A stretch of DNA of 64,000 nt. It comes from Lamellibrachia satsuma. Lineage: Eukaryota > Annelida > Polychaeta > Sabellida > Siboglinidae. Where the stretch lies: assembly GCA_033239005.1 (NCBI GenBank), contig BSQZ01000034.1, positions 956,001-1,020,000 of the forward strand, in the 5' to 3' direction. The position numbers and the translations under genes are program-made. Positions 1 to 9,400 of the stretch are shown here, one piece after another (positions within the stretch are counted from its first letter, which is position 1; each line of letters opens with the position of its first letter). The notes under the pieces were generated by a model that was not told the origin of the DNA, did no database searches, and worked only from the letters and a program-made list of their open reading frames with translations.

Positions 1-335
1 CAGAACAGAGAGACCTTAGTTATGAAGAACGCCTGAAAGAATGTGGTTTAACAACTCTGGAGACAAGGAGATTAAGAGGAGATCATATTGAAGTTTTTCA
101 GATATTGAATGGGTATAAAAAATATTCATAGAAATATCTTTTTCTCACTCAAGAAAGATAGTAGAACTAGAGGAGAAGAGGTAACATTAGTAAAGGATAA
201 GTGTAGATTGGATATCAAGAAGTACTCTTTCTCACAGAGTACAATCAATGAATGGAACAAAATATCTTGCTTCTTTCTTTTTCCTGACATCATGAAATTG
301 GAGAGACTATGCGAAAAAAAATCTAGACTGGTATG
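1..335 (+). pseudogene. CR1-like LINE, C-terminal end of reverse transcriptase (fragment)
   Basis: Reading from base 3, the frame gives a peptide containing DLSYEERLKECGLTTLE and RGDHIEVFQILNGY. This is the usual C-terminal segment of CR1-type LINE reverse transcriptases. It then hits a stop near 127 and continues in another frame with FFSLKKDSRTRGEEVTLVKD and CRLDIKKYSFSQSTINEWNK. The frame change marks it as dead. It extends off the left edge of the window. It belongs to the same family as the long element at about 5057-8923 and the fragments at 4013, 12836, 13770 and 57790. Confidence 0.8.
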
Positions 336-394
336 TATTGTCTTTAGGTATGGTGGATTATAGCCCAATACTTTGAAAGCAAATTTCCAAAGAT

Positions 395-1023
395 GTTAGC
401 ACACCGCCATTTTAGTTGATTTCAGCGTAGCTAGTAATGCATTAGCCTTAGCCTTTAAGGATTTATTATATATAAGTTTAACTAGATACTGTTGAAGTAC
501 TCTGCTTTGTCTGTTTCGTACAGTGAGCAGGTGTGGATAAAAGACCATCTTTCACATTCAAAATGATCTGAAGGAAAACACTGTATAGATCAAAGACCAT
601 ATGCAGATGACTCCGTTGTGCTCATATCGCTGTCATTGCTCTATATTTGATTTAATTAAAAAACAAAAATCGGGGAGAATTTCCTCTGATGAAGGGAAAC
701 GCGTGAATATTTGAAATATAGAAACAAGATATTATGATAATTGTAATTTAATTTATTTCAATTATTCAACTGTATATAATATTAGAGTTTTTGATTTAAT
801 ATATTATATATAATAAGATATGAATGTTAAGGATACAACGAATTGTAGAAGTTCTAACGATCGTCTGATTGACTGCGTGTTAAACGGAAAAAATATAGCG
901 CCGTATTTTATGCGAAAGGAAGCGAAAGCTATGAAAGCAGATACAAAGTAACAATTCCGGGTTACAAATCAATTAACAAATGAGAGAATAAATATAATGC
1001 TTTATTCACAGAAAGACATACAT
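395..1023 (+). repeat. Dispersed repeat X, uninterrupted copy
   Basis: This segment reappears inverted and split at 8931-9400 and 4881-5048. Shared landmarks, in order, are TAGCTAGTAATG, the run GTTTAACTAGATACTGTTGA near 475, a GC-rich hairpin with TGATGA and GGGAAACGCGTGAA near 690-707, CAACGAATTGTAGAAGTTCT near 837, GACTGCGTGTTAAA near 870, GCGAAAGGAAGCGAAAGCTA near 912, and CACAGAAAGACA near 1006. There is no long ORF and the superfamily is not identified. Because this copy lacks the LINE found inside the other copy, it serves as an empty-site reference. Confidence 0.75.
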
Positions 1024-1024
1024 T

Positions 1025-1650
1025 ATGGAGACCTCAGCTGGCTCACGGCCTACATCTCTCGCGGTACGTCAGGGTTTCCTGCCCCGCCAAGCTGTAACTC
1101 TATCAGGTTACCAAAAAACTAGCTTGAAATACCCTCTTGGAGTGACCAGCAAAATCATCTTACAACAGTCGACACAGATGGTAGGTCACTATAGAGTTGG
1201 GTGTTAGTCACGTGGTCATTCATCTGACATCAAGCACGCGCCACAGAAGTTGGATATAGCATCCATCTATTCCGTCTTCAAAATTGTGGTTAACTGTTCA
1301 TGCTTCTGATCCGCACAGTAGGATGCAAAGCAAGTTTAGCGTCCCGACCAATATCTGACTTCAGGTTTGTGCTTTCCTGAACATGAAAGTCTTCGTTGAG
1401 TTAAGGAGCTATTGATCCGATGTGTTCGAAATTGTTTCCATTTCCAGTGTTTTCACACAAATTGTATATGCTTTGTTCATCAGCACAGTTTTCGATTTAT
1501 CGGCATTGAGATGGAGCCCTACATAGTTGGAAGCTTGTTCCACTCTCAGAAGCAGCTTGTCTGCTGTACCAAATAAGTTGACCAACAGAGGAATGTAATA
1601 TGCTGTGTAAATCGCAGCATGAACACCAGGCCAGAAAGGCAAAGAAGATA
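1025..1650 (-). pseudogene. Degenerate non-LTR reverse transcriptase C-terminal remnant
   Basis: On the minus strand a frame contains VEQASNYVGLHLNADKSKT, which resembles the post-YADD segment of RTE-like and related reverse transcriptases (the VGLxLNxxKTK motif). After a stop it continues with pieces such as GSEA, DGIDGCYIQLLWRVLDV and DDFAGHSKR, typical of the C-terminal tail of those proteins. Stops and frameshifts are frequent, so it is dead. The clade assignment within non-LTR elements is tentative. Confidence 0.6.
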
Positions 1651-2845
1651 AGTTGAATAAGATAGGTAAATTAAGAATTACATGTCATAATTATTAATTT
1701 ACATAATAATATTTCTGGTTTGCAGTTATTTTCATAATAAAAAAATATTACTATTTTATTTAAAACGTGTAATGTTGGTACTGGGAAACGGATAAATCAA
1801 TTCTACATGAGCATTTTGTATAACAACATCATACATTGTCAACTGATTTTTCGTTCATTTATTCACCCAATACAAAAACACCAATATATTCGACTTCAAA
1901 CGTATGTTGTCAATCTATGATTTCAGTGGATAACCATAACATCGTTTCCATTTATATTACTGTCGCTTTACTAGCAGCACGTGTAGAACTAATGAGCATT
2001 GTCACTTGCATGGTTTTGTCATCATGCCAATATGCCCATAAACAAAATTAAGCAAATTAGCACAATGATCTACCCTTGGCTAGGCAAGTAGTCTATTGAC
2101 AATTGTCTGGAATAAGTAGGAACGTAATTTAATGTCGTCCACCTGCAAACTTAGTCAATCACTTCCGGTGCTCTTGGCCGCGCTCCGGGTCCAACTACTT
2201 ACCATTGTGCGTCGTTCAATACTGCCCTTAAACACTTAATTAGCTAATTAGCAGAGAGTCATTTGCGACGACAACGAAGAAACAACTCATCTAGGTGACT
2301 ACTGCCTCAACATGTGTACCCACGGGTCACGCGTGCATACAGTGCACGTGCCGGCGAACAATCGAATCGGCAAACACCAATTAGCGGCTGTCAAAGCTGT
2401 CGTTCTCTTCACTGGGCCCCACACAAAAAGGTTTCCTTCTGTTTAGCGTTTGACAAAACCCTCCTAACAACTGATGTCCAGTCTCATTACTACCTAATAA
2501 TATTATATCATTGGAAGGTTACTTATTCATAACATCTCTGGTAAAGTGGTATATAATCTTCGGCTACCGGAAATCAGTGTCCACGTTCGAGAAATACCCC
2601 AGTGAGCGTGGCAGCATTCTTCATTATTCGGGAGAGATTTCCTTTTGCAATCTCACGGTACTGCGTTGTATAGTCACCATTGCCAATGCCGCATGCTTTC
2701 GCAAACTCGTCTAGTAACTTCGGCACCTCAGGCGCAATGAGAAATTAGGAACTTATCTAGAGTATTGTAATTCTTGGATAATTATATCCTACAACCCATC
2801 AAGTGTTCGGTTTTCCCTGTCGTCACACAGATTTTCCCTTTCGTA
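1025..2845. repeat. Duplicated block, copy A (partner at 11390-13722)
   Basis: Collinear similarity to 11390-13722 runs from GGAGACCTCAGCTGGCTCAC through landmarks near 1500 (GGCATTGAGATGGAGCCCTA), 2150 (AGTCAATCACTTCCGGTGCT), 2330 (GTCACGCGTGCAT), 2400 (CGTTCTCTTCACTGGG), 2590 (AAATACCCCAGTGA) and 2820 (TTTTCCCTGTCGTCACACAG). Copy B carries an extra insert near 12690-13285, so copy A is closer to the original arrangement at that point. The two copies differ by many substitutions, so the duplication is not recent. It could be a repeated mobile element of unknown type rather than a local segmental duplication. Confidence 0.8.
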
Positions 2846-3262
2846 GTAGCATAGGAGCGAAGTTCAGATGATCATGATCAAAGACGTACTTGATAACGGA
2901 CTCGATGCTCTCAGAATAGACCAGAAGACAAATGTGCATGGGGTCGTAACACATATATGAGGATTGTCTAAAAATGTTAAAGAGAATAACAACGAAGAGT
3001 GCTTGAAATCATATTATATTACACATTGTAGTATATTTATATTTCCACAACCCCGAAAAATTCATTAGAATTCAATTAATTAATAATTCCAAATAATACT
3101 CTGTTCTACCGGCCTGCCCCGATTATGCATATTTTCCCCGCGCATATCGGCAAGCTTCGACGTGACGTCACTGATGACAAGGAAGTGCTGTGAGACTGGG
3201 ACTTTCTATTCATTTGTCGTACTGTTGACAGCGATAGCGGTTGTTTAGAAACGAGCGTCATA
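2846..3262. other. Intergenic DNA with a CRE-like palindrome upstream of the THAP sequence
   Basis: No coding potential is seen. From about 3115 the base composition becomes richer in CpG, and the sequence GTGACGTCAC, containing the full CRE/ATF palindrome, occurs near 3162. This is about 100 bp upstream of the ATG of the THAP-like reading frame, so it could be an old promoter. The promoter role is inference. Confidence 0.35.
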
Positions 3263-3475
3263 ATGGATTATTGTGCAGCATTTGATTGCAATGCAAACAG
3301 TAGTAAGACTAAAGTAACATGTTGTTGGTTTCAGTTCCATACGCAGCCAACTTTGTTTTTAAAAAATGTCAAGCCGACGCGGCAGAGCCGGCTTTGCTCG
3401 CTTCGAGAAAACTTGTTTCGGCTGCGAGCCGGACCAGAGAAATCACTTTGAAAGAGGATGATGTGCCCACATTAT
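3263..3475 (+). pseudogene. THAP-type zinc finger sequence, broken by frameshifts
   Basis: The ATG at 3263 opens MDYCAAFDCNANSSKTK, followed by CCWFQFH. This fits the start of a C2CH THAP DNA-binding domain (Cys-X-X-X-X-Cys near the N terminus, then a conserved F-x-F/H stretch). Downstream pieces of the same fold sit in other frames: FEKTCFGCEPDQRNHF in a second frame, then LKEDDVPTLFPV in a third, which resembles the usual LKPDAVPTIFP end of a THAP domain. Two frameshifts inside about 210 bp indicate a pseudogene. THAP domains occur in P-element-type transposases and in host transcription factors, and the fragment does not distinguish them. No downstream exon was recognised. Confidence 0.6.
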
Positions 3476-3479
3476 TTCC

Positions 3480-4012
3480 AGTAGTGGAAGTTATGTCCAT
3501 AGAATACAGGCAGCGACACGGGCGTCAACGACCACGGCCTAGGCGGAATCGTCCGCCCCACTATTGGTCTTGGGGCGAAAGTCTCGCCTGTTAAAATCGT
3601 ATGCGCGGATTTGGGCTTTCCGTAGCCAAATGGTTACGGAACTAATAACTTAAGTTAAGTTTTAAAACCGATAAGCACTAACCGTTTCACATGTGTATTC
3701 CGTGACATACAACGGACACTTGGGCATCAAGAAGCAGAAGAAATGTGCTCCAAATAATTATTTATGAGTACATTTATCTGTCACATAGAAAGGATTTCAT
3801 AAATAGCCGCCATAGTGTGCACATGTTGTTGCCTTTGGGTCACATGGTGTAACGCGATTTCGTGTAGAATGAAGCCAGAGTGGGCCAACAGTACAGACAC
3901 AAATAAAACACCCGTTAGTAAGTTAGTAGTTTATGGGGGAGGGGATTAATGATGTAACTCTATGGCCAGCAGACGGCAATTCTTAGCGTGACCTTATAGA
4001 GTTAACGATATT
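3480..4012. other. Intergenic DNA, nothing recognised
   Basis: There is a short CpG-rich stretch to about 3600, then AT-rich sequence with no supported ORF, RNA or repeat structure. Confidence 0.5.
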
Positions 4013-4384
4013 TAACAAGATTGTCATCCCAAACAACAAGTTCCAGATGGCAAGTGGACAAGGAAGCCATTGGCTTATCGAGAGTCCAACAATTTTCTCA
4101 TTTATGTGTAGCCCGCACTTATCAGATATCTGTCAATTATATTTTTAAACATATTCACACTACTAGCATTAACACAATCATTTGGCAGTTTGTTCCATTC
4201 ATTTATCATACTCTGTGAGAAAGAGTACTTTCTCATGTCCAACCAACTGCTCCTTAACTAATGCTGCTTTAAGTTTGAAGAACATATTCCTATCAACATC
4301 CTCATAACCGTTCACTATTTTAAACACTTCTATTTGGTCTCCTCTTAGTCTCCTGGTCTCTAGTGTTGTCAAACCACACTGTAA
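4013..4384 (-). pseudogene. CR1-like LINE 3' end fragment
   Basis: Read on the minus strand this gives LTTLETRRLRGDQIEVF, then YSFSQSMINEWNKLPNDCV and a stop after a peptide ending near SAGYT. It finishes with the non-coding tail shared by the family (CTCGATAAGCCAATGGCTTC, TGTCCACTTGCCATCTGG, ATCTTGTTAAAT). It is a 5'-truncated copy of the family represented by the long element at 5057-8923. Confidence 0.8.
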
Positions 4385-4880
4385 TAATTATATTGACCTA
4401 TGAGATTCCCGTTTTGTATTCGCGTTAACAAAACATCAGGTTTTCTGTGAGATGTCAGAAACACATGCGTTCTGACAAAAAGGTAATAATTTCACACTTT
4501 TACATGGTTATTGTCAGGTAACTTTAGTAATATACATATAAGAATGCATACAGACATGAAATATGTGTCTATTGCTCTGTTTATGGCATTTTTGTAAGAT
4601 TTCACGTTTCATAAAATGCGTACGTTTTTGACGAGCGTGTCCTTCTCCTATACAACAGCAAAAGCCAGATAGAAAAAATTGTATGGCGATTGACTTTGCC
4701 TAACCACGGCCCACATAGGATCGAATCGAACTGTCAGCGCGGATACAGGTGATGTCGGCTCATGATGAATTCGGCCCGGTGAATTCGCACAGCACTTTTG
4801 TTTTAAGAGTCCGGCCCACAACTCTGGTAACTTCGGCCTCAGAGCACAACGGGCATAGTGATATCGGCCCAAACGATTGT
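4385..4880. other. Intergenic DNA with clustered TCGGCC motifs
   Basis: No gene is seen. Between about 4740 and 4880 the core CGGCC recurs five times (in TTCGGCCCGG, GTCCGGCCC, CTTCGGCCTC and ATCGGCCC contexts) within 140 bp, and GGGCCGA recurs near 9480. This may be part of the old repeat that surrounds the LINE insertion. Its function is unknown. Confidence 0.3.
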
Positions 4881-5048
4881 GTAGCGAGCACATGAAGTTT
4901 AATGTGTGTCTTTCTGTGAATAAAGCATTCTATTTATTATTTCATTTGTTAATTGATTTATTTCCACAATAACCTGAAATTGTTACTTTGTAACTGCTTT
5001 TATAGCTTTCGCTTCCTTTCGCATAAAATACGTCGTTATAATTTTTCC
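4881..5048 (-). repeat. Dispersed repeat X, inverted copy, distal part
   Basis: The reverse complement matches about 885-1020: GCGAAAGGAAGCGAAAGCTA, AAGTAACAATT, ATCAATTAACAAATGA and GCTTTATTCACAGAAAGAC. It is separated from its other part (8931-9400) by the CR1 element. Confidence 0.75.
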
Positions 5049-5179
5049 ATTTTAACAAGATTTAACAAGATTTGCCATCCAAGCCAAAGGCCCAGATGGC
5101 AAGTGGACAAGGAAGCCATTGGCTTATCGAGAGTCCAACAATGTTCACCTACATATAACCCGCCCTCCTGATATATGTG

Positions 5180-7510
5180 TCAAACTTTCATATCAGCGCT
5201 TATTGTAACTCCTAAGTCCTTTTCTTTTACAGTAGTACCCAGAACAGTATCTCCCATTTTATAGTTTACATTCAAGTTCCCATGTCCTGTATGTAGGCAT
5301 TTACATTTCCCAAAATTGAACAGCATCTGCCATTTCTCAGACCATTTCTCAGACCATTTCACTAGTCTGTCTAGATCGTTTTGTAAATGTTGTTTATCAC
5401 CATCAGTATTAACCTTTCTAAACAGTTTTGTGTCATCCGCAAATTTCAGTACGTTACTTGTTATACTGTTGTCCAAGTCATTGATATAAATTAAGAATAA
5501 TATAGGTCCTAATACTGATCCTTGAGGTACCCCACTCAAAACCGATTTCCAATTTGAAACTTCTCCATCTACTACAACTCGTTGTCTTCTGTCAGTCAGC
5601 CATTGTTCTATCCAGTCAGTTATGCTATCCCCGATACCATGGGCTTTTAATTTAAGTAGCAATCTTTGATGTGGCACTTTGTCAAAAGCTTTCTGAAAAT
5701 CTAAGTAGATAATATCTACAGGCGATCCCACGTCTATCCACTTAGTGATTTCTTCCAAAAAACATAACATATTTGTTAAGCATGACCTCGCTTTAAGGAA
5801 TCCATGTTGAGATGAATTTAATAATTTATGCTTAACGAGGAAGTCCACCATATGGTCTTTAATTAACCTTTCTAATAATTTACAAATCACTGACGTTAAA
5901 CTCACTGGTCTGTAATTCTCTGACTTATTTCTCGAACCCTTTTTAAATAATGGTATGATGTTTGCTTCTTTCCATTCAAAGGGAACAACTCCCTCTTTTA
6001 TGACAAGTTGAATACTCTTGTAAGTGGTATACTGATTTCATCTACTGTTTCCATTAGTAATTTTGGAGGAATCCCATCCACTCCCGGTGATTTGTTTTCC
6101 TTCATTGCCTTTATTTTCTTAGCTACCAATTCTGGAGTTACAACTAACGGTCCTAAATATTCAGATTTAGCCCCCTGAAATTTAGCATCAGCAACTGGTA
6201 ATGAACTAATATCTTCTTTGGTAAACACTGAACTGAAGTAACCATTTAGGTCTTCCGCCATTAAAAACCCCTGTGATATTATATTTCCAGCACTGTCTTC
6301 TAGAGGTCCAACCTTGTCTTGTACGTTTTGTTTACTCCTGACATATGCATAAAAACTCTTGCTGTCATTTTTTATGTTACATGCTAGTTTTTGCTCATAG
6401 CTTCTTTTAGATTGTCTGATTTCAGTTGTAGCTGCATTAAGTGCCTCTTTGTATTTTGCATAGTCTTCTTCCTTTCTGGTACGCCTATAAACCCTCCACA
6501 TAGTTTGTTTTAGCATTATTTTTCTAATAGCCTCTTTTGACAAGTGTTTCTTTCTACACCGTTTTCCTTGTTTTCGGAAGGGAACAAATTTATCGATGAT
6601 ACTCTCAATTTCATATTTTAGAATATTCCAACATTCAATTGCGGTCTTATTCATCAGCATGTTATTCCAATCTAGCTGTGCTAAGTATTTTCTCATATCT
6701 TTGTAGTTACCTTTGTGGAAGTTTCTCTTTTACGTTTTCTTATTTTTACTTTCTGATTTTATATTGATGTCAAAACGTATTTGATTATGGTCACTATTAC
6801 CCAATGGTTCAAATATTTTTACATTGTCCACTAATTCTTTTTGTGATGACAAAACTATATCTAATACATTTTCTCCCCTTGTTGGTTCTAGTACGTGCTG
6901 AGTAAGAAAGCTATCCTGGATTAAACATAGAAATTGTTGATCCTCAATCCCCGTGCTCTCTAGAGAATTCCATTGTATGTGTCCATGGTTAAAATATCCT
7001 ATTATGATACATTCTCCTTTACTAACTTCCTTTATAGCGTTTTTTATTTTTGTGTTGTCCTCTTCGTTTATGTTTGGACTTCGGTAAACTAATCCAATAG
7101 TTAATTTTGAATTTCCTGAAACAATTTTGCACCAGACAGCTTCATCGCGATCTGCTTCCCTTTCTAGTTTTATTTCATAAGCCTGAATAGATTCTTTAAC
7201 ATATAAAATAACTCCCCCGCCCCTTCTTCCTATTCGATCTTTCCTAAACATTACGAATCCTGTCAGTCCTAATTCAGCATCTGTTACATATATGTTGCCC
7301 ATGATTCAGTTATACCAATTATGTGAGGGTCAATATCTTCTACCATAATGTTTAATTCGTTTTTCTTATTTACTACGCTCCTTGCATTTAAACATACGCA
7401 TCTATAACCTTTTTCAGAGATGTTTTTTGGATGATTTGATATTGGTTTATTTGTGCTAGTGGCCTCTTGTTCTGCTTGAGACACCTCTAGGTAACCCCCT
7501 GCACTTCTAG
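5180..7510 (-). pseudogene. CR1 LINE ORF2: AP endonuclease and reverse transcriptase (broken)
   Basis: The frame with CLNARSVVNKKNEL and ITESW (7484-7284) is the N-terminal endonuclease. A frameshift near 7290 leads to GRRGGGVILYVKE, GLVYRSPN, a GYFNHGHIQW block and LGNSDHNQIRFD (7302-6730). The catalytic GDFN block reads GYFN, with Asp replaced by Tyr at 6994-6996. After another frameshift comes the reverse transcriptase: NKSPGVDGIP (to 5998), then in a further frame [43 protein letters not shown] and the intact catalytic KFADDTKLF (FADD at 5432-5443). WSEKWSEKWQ is a 15-bp tandem duplication near 5340. At about 5178 the sequence jumps from ADMKVS straight to the extreme C terminus (DTYIRRAGYM), so the segment present at 1-335 is missing. 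At least three frameshifts make it inactive. Confidence 0.88.
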
Positions 7511-7514
7511 TTTA

Positions 7515-8672
7515 AAGAATGTTTACTTCCAAAAATATTTGTCATTGTACCCAAGTCGCTATCTACTGCTGCTGAAAGTTTGTCCGCGAATACTGCCGCC
7601 CCCTTTCCACTTAAATGAACCCCATCCGTCATGTACATATCTGCCCTCCCAACAAAACTTCCCCATAAATCCACCTTCCTCTTCCCTACACAGCCTCTGG
7701 ACTAACATGTTAATTGCCATCCCCGACAATTTCGATATTTGTGACCCCTCCTGCCCATTACAGGTAAAATCCCTGACAGTATTACCTGCTCAACCCGCGT
7801 CTGTTTTAGTGTTCTGACCAACTGCCTATATTTCCTAACTATGGCAGTTGTACCCTCCCTCTCTACGTTATTTGTCCCTACGTGTACTAAAACAGATCCA
7901 CCCTTACCCGAGCCTACGATGTTTTTTACCCTCTCAGTTATCGCCTCTATTTTGGCTCCAGGGAAGTAGACCACCACATCATCTCCCTTGTTTAAGACTC
8001 TGTCGGTCTTCCTAACTATCGAATCCCCCACAAATACCCTCGCTCTTTTCCTCACCCCCTCTATCACTGCTGCAGAATAACTCTTCCTTTCGATCCCCTC
8101 CATCACATTCTGTCCTGACCCCTTCCCTCCTGTCTCCCCCACTTCCCACTCCTTTGCTCTTGTCTCTCCCACTCCCCTCTCCTTCACTCCGGTTGTTTTC
8201 CCTTCCGTCTCCCCCACTCCCTTCTCCTTCCCTCCTGTCTCCCCTACTCCCCTCTCCTTCACTCCGGTTGTTTTCCCTCCCGTCTCCCCCACTCCCTTCT
8301 CCTTCCCTCCTGTCTCCGCTACTCCCCTCTCCTTCACTCCGTTTGTCTTCCCTCCCGTCTCCCCCACTCCCTGCTCCTTCCCTCCTGTCTCCCCTACTCC
8401 CCTCTCCTTCACTCTGGTTGTCTTCCGGAACTACTGGCACAACTCCCCTGTTCCCTTCCCACCATTGCCACAACGAGCAGCCTCAGCTCTTCCAACTTCA
8501 CCTCTAGTTCCTTCATCCTTGCGCATCCCCTACACTCAAAACTAAAACTATCTGCCTGGACCTCAGCCCAGGATTTCTCGCACCCAGACTTGACGAAATC
8601 CACCCAGTTACTGCAACTGCCACAAATTAAGTGCCTTGTGGCCTTTAACTGCCGTTTGCACGGCGCCATCAT
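7515..8672 (-). pseudogene. CR1 LINE ORF1: Cys-rich region plus SGNH esterase-like domain (frameshifted)
   Basis: The ATG at 8672 opens MMAPCKRQLKATRHLICGS, followed by a cysteine pattern (CGSCSNWVDF, CEKSWAEV, FECRGCARM) suggesting a PHD- or zinc-finger-like fold, then a leucine-rich helix. At about 8409 a frameshift leads into a linker of repeated GVGETGGKE-type peptides (to about 8105), then a domain with GDS in VFVGDSIVRK (8020-8028) and HVGTNNVE (around 7867-7885). These correspond to SGNH hydrolase blocks I and III. The block V motif DGVHLSGKG is found near 7605-7630, but only after two further frame changes. ORF1 proteins of several CR1 lineages carry such an esterase domain; its role in retrotransposition is thought to involve membrane or RNP handling. 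The start is chosen because it precedes the Cys motifs. Confidence 0.8.
8105..8440 (-). repeat. Imperfect tandem repeat inside LINE ORF1
   Basis: Alternating units of roughly 36-39 bp encode variants of KERGVGETGG and KEKGVGETGG on the minus strand. The plus strand is CT-rich (CTCCTTCCCTCCTGTCTCCC). The array sits between the Cys-rich region and the esterase-like domain. It reads open in more than one frame, so several overlapping ORFs appear on both strands; only the frame joining the two domains is meaningful. Confidence 0.8.
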
Positions 8673-8930
8673 ACAATTTAGTTTTAATTAGTTTGCTACG
8701 TTAGCTTTGAATAAGGCTGTTTTTGTGATCAAAAGAACACTTTAGGCTAAAAATCCTGCCACCTAGCGAATACGGAGAACACTGTGTAACAAAACAACGA
8801 TGTCAGTGTGTACTAATTTACGCTAAAATCCTGCTGTTAATTCCTTTTTACCGAAAACGTTGACTACCACTATGTCAGGTATTACCTTATGTATGTAATT
8901 TAAGTAAATAAAGCACTTTATCTATTTTAA

Positions 8931-9400
8931 CACGCAGTCAACTAGTCGATCATTAGAACTACAATTCGTTGTATCCTTAACATGCATATCTTATAATATA
9001 AAATATATTACACACAAAAACTTTAATATTATATACAGATTAATAATTTAAATAAATTAAATTATAATTATCATGATATCTTGTTTCTATTTTTTTCACG
9101 CGTTTCCCCTCATCAGGGGAAATTCTCCCCAGTTTCTGTTTTTAATTAAATCGAATATAGCGCAATGACAGTGGTAAGCGATTATTGTATCGTTAATACA
9201 ACGGAGCCACCTGCATATGGTCTTTGATATATACAGTGTTTTTCTTCAGATAATTTTGAACGTGAAGCATGTTCTTTTATTCACACCTGCTCACTGTACG
9301 AAACAGCCACAGCAATGTACTTCAACAGTATCTAGTTAAACTTAACATCCATTTGATGACAAGTACAGGAATAACAAACCTTTAAAGTTAAGGATAATCC
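8931..9400 (-). repeat. Dispersed repeat X, inverted copy, proximal part
   Basis: The reverse complement matches 395-880. It includes ACAATTCGTTGTATCCTTAA near 8961 (plus strand), the hairpin CCCCTCATCAGGGG near 9107, CATATGGTCTTTGAT near 9215 and CAGTATCTAGTTAAACTTAA near 9328. Together with 4881-5048 it forms one copy interrupted by the CR1 element. Confidence 0.78.

Larger units (their letters stand above)
5049..8931 (-). mobile_element. CR1-type LINE, near full length, with target duplication
   Basis: Both borders can be set from the uninterrupted repeat X at 395-1023. X reads through GTGTTAAA to GGAAAAA without a break, whereas here ATTTTAAC occurs at 5049-5056 and again at 8924-8931 with the LINE between, giving a putative 8-bp target duplication. 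Read on the minus strand, the element has a 5' leader of about 250 bp, an ORF1 (8672 to about 7515) with a cysteine-rich segment, a repeat-rich linker and an SGNH esterase-like domain, then an ORF2 with AP-endonuclease and reverse transcriptase domains (about 7510-5180). The 3' tail ends in copies of GTTAAATCTT. The layout matches CR1-clade LINEs. Frameshifts, a mutated endonuclease residue and an internal deletion make it inactive. Confidence 0.88.

Noticed and set aside
7539..8507. Plus-strand Pro/Leu/Ser-rich ORFs
   Set aside because: Antisense shadows of LINE ORF1 and its CT-rich tandem repeat.
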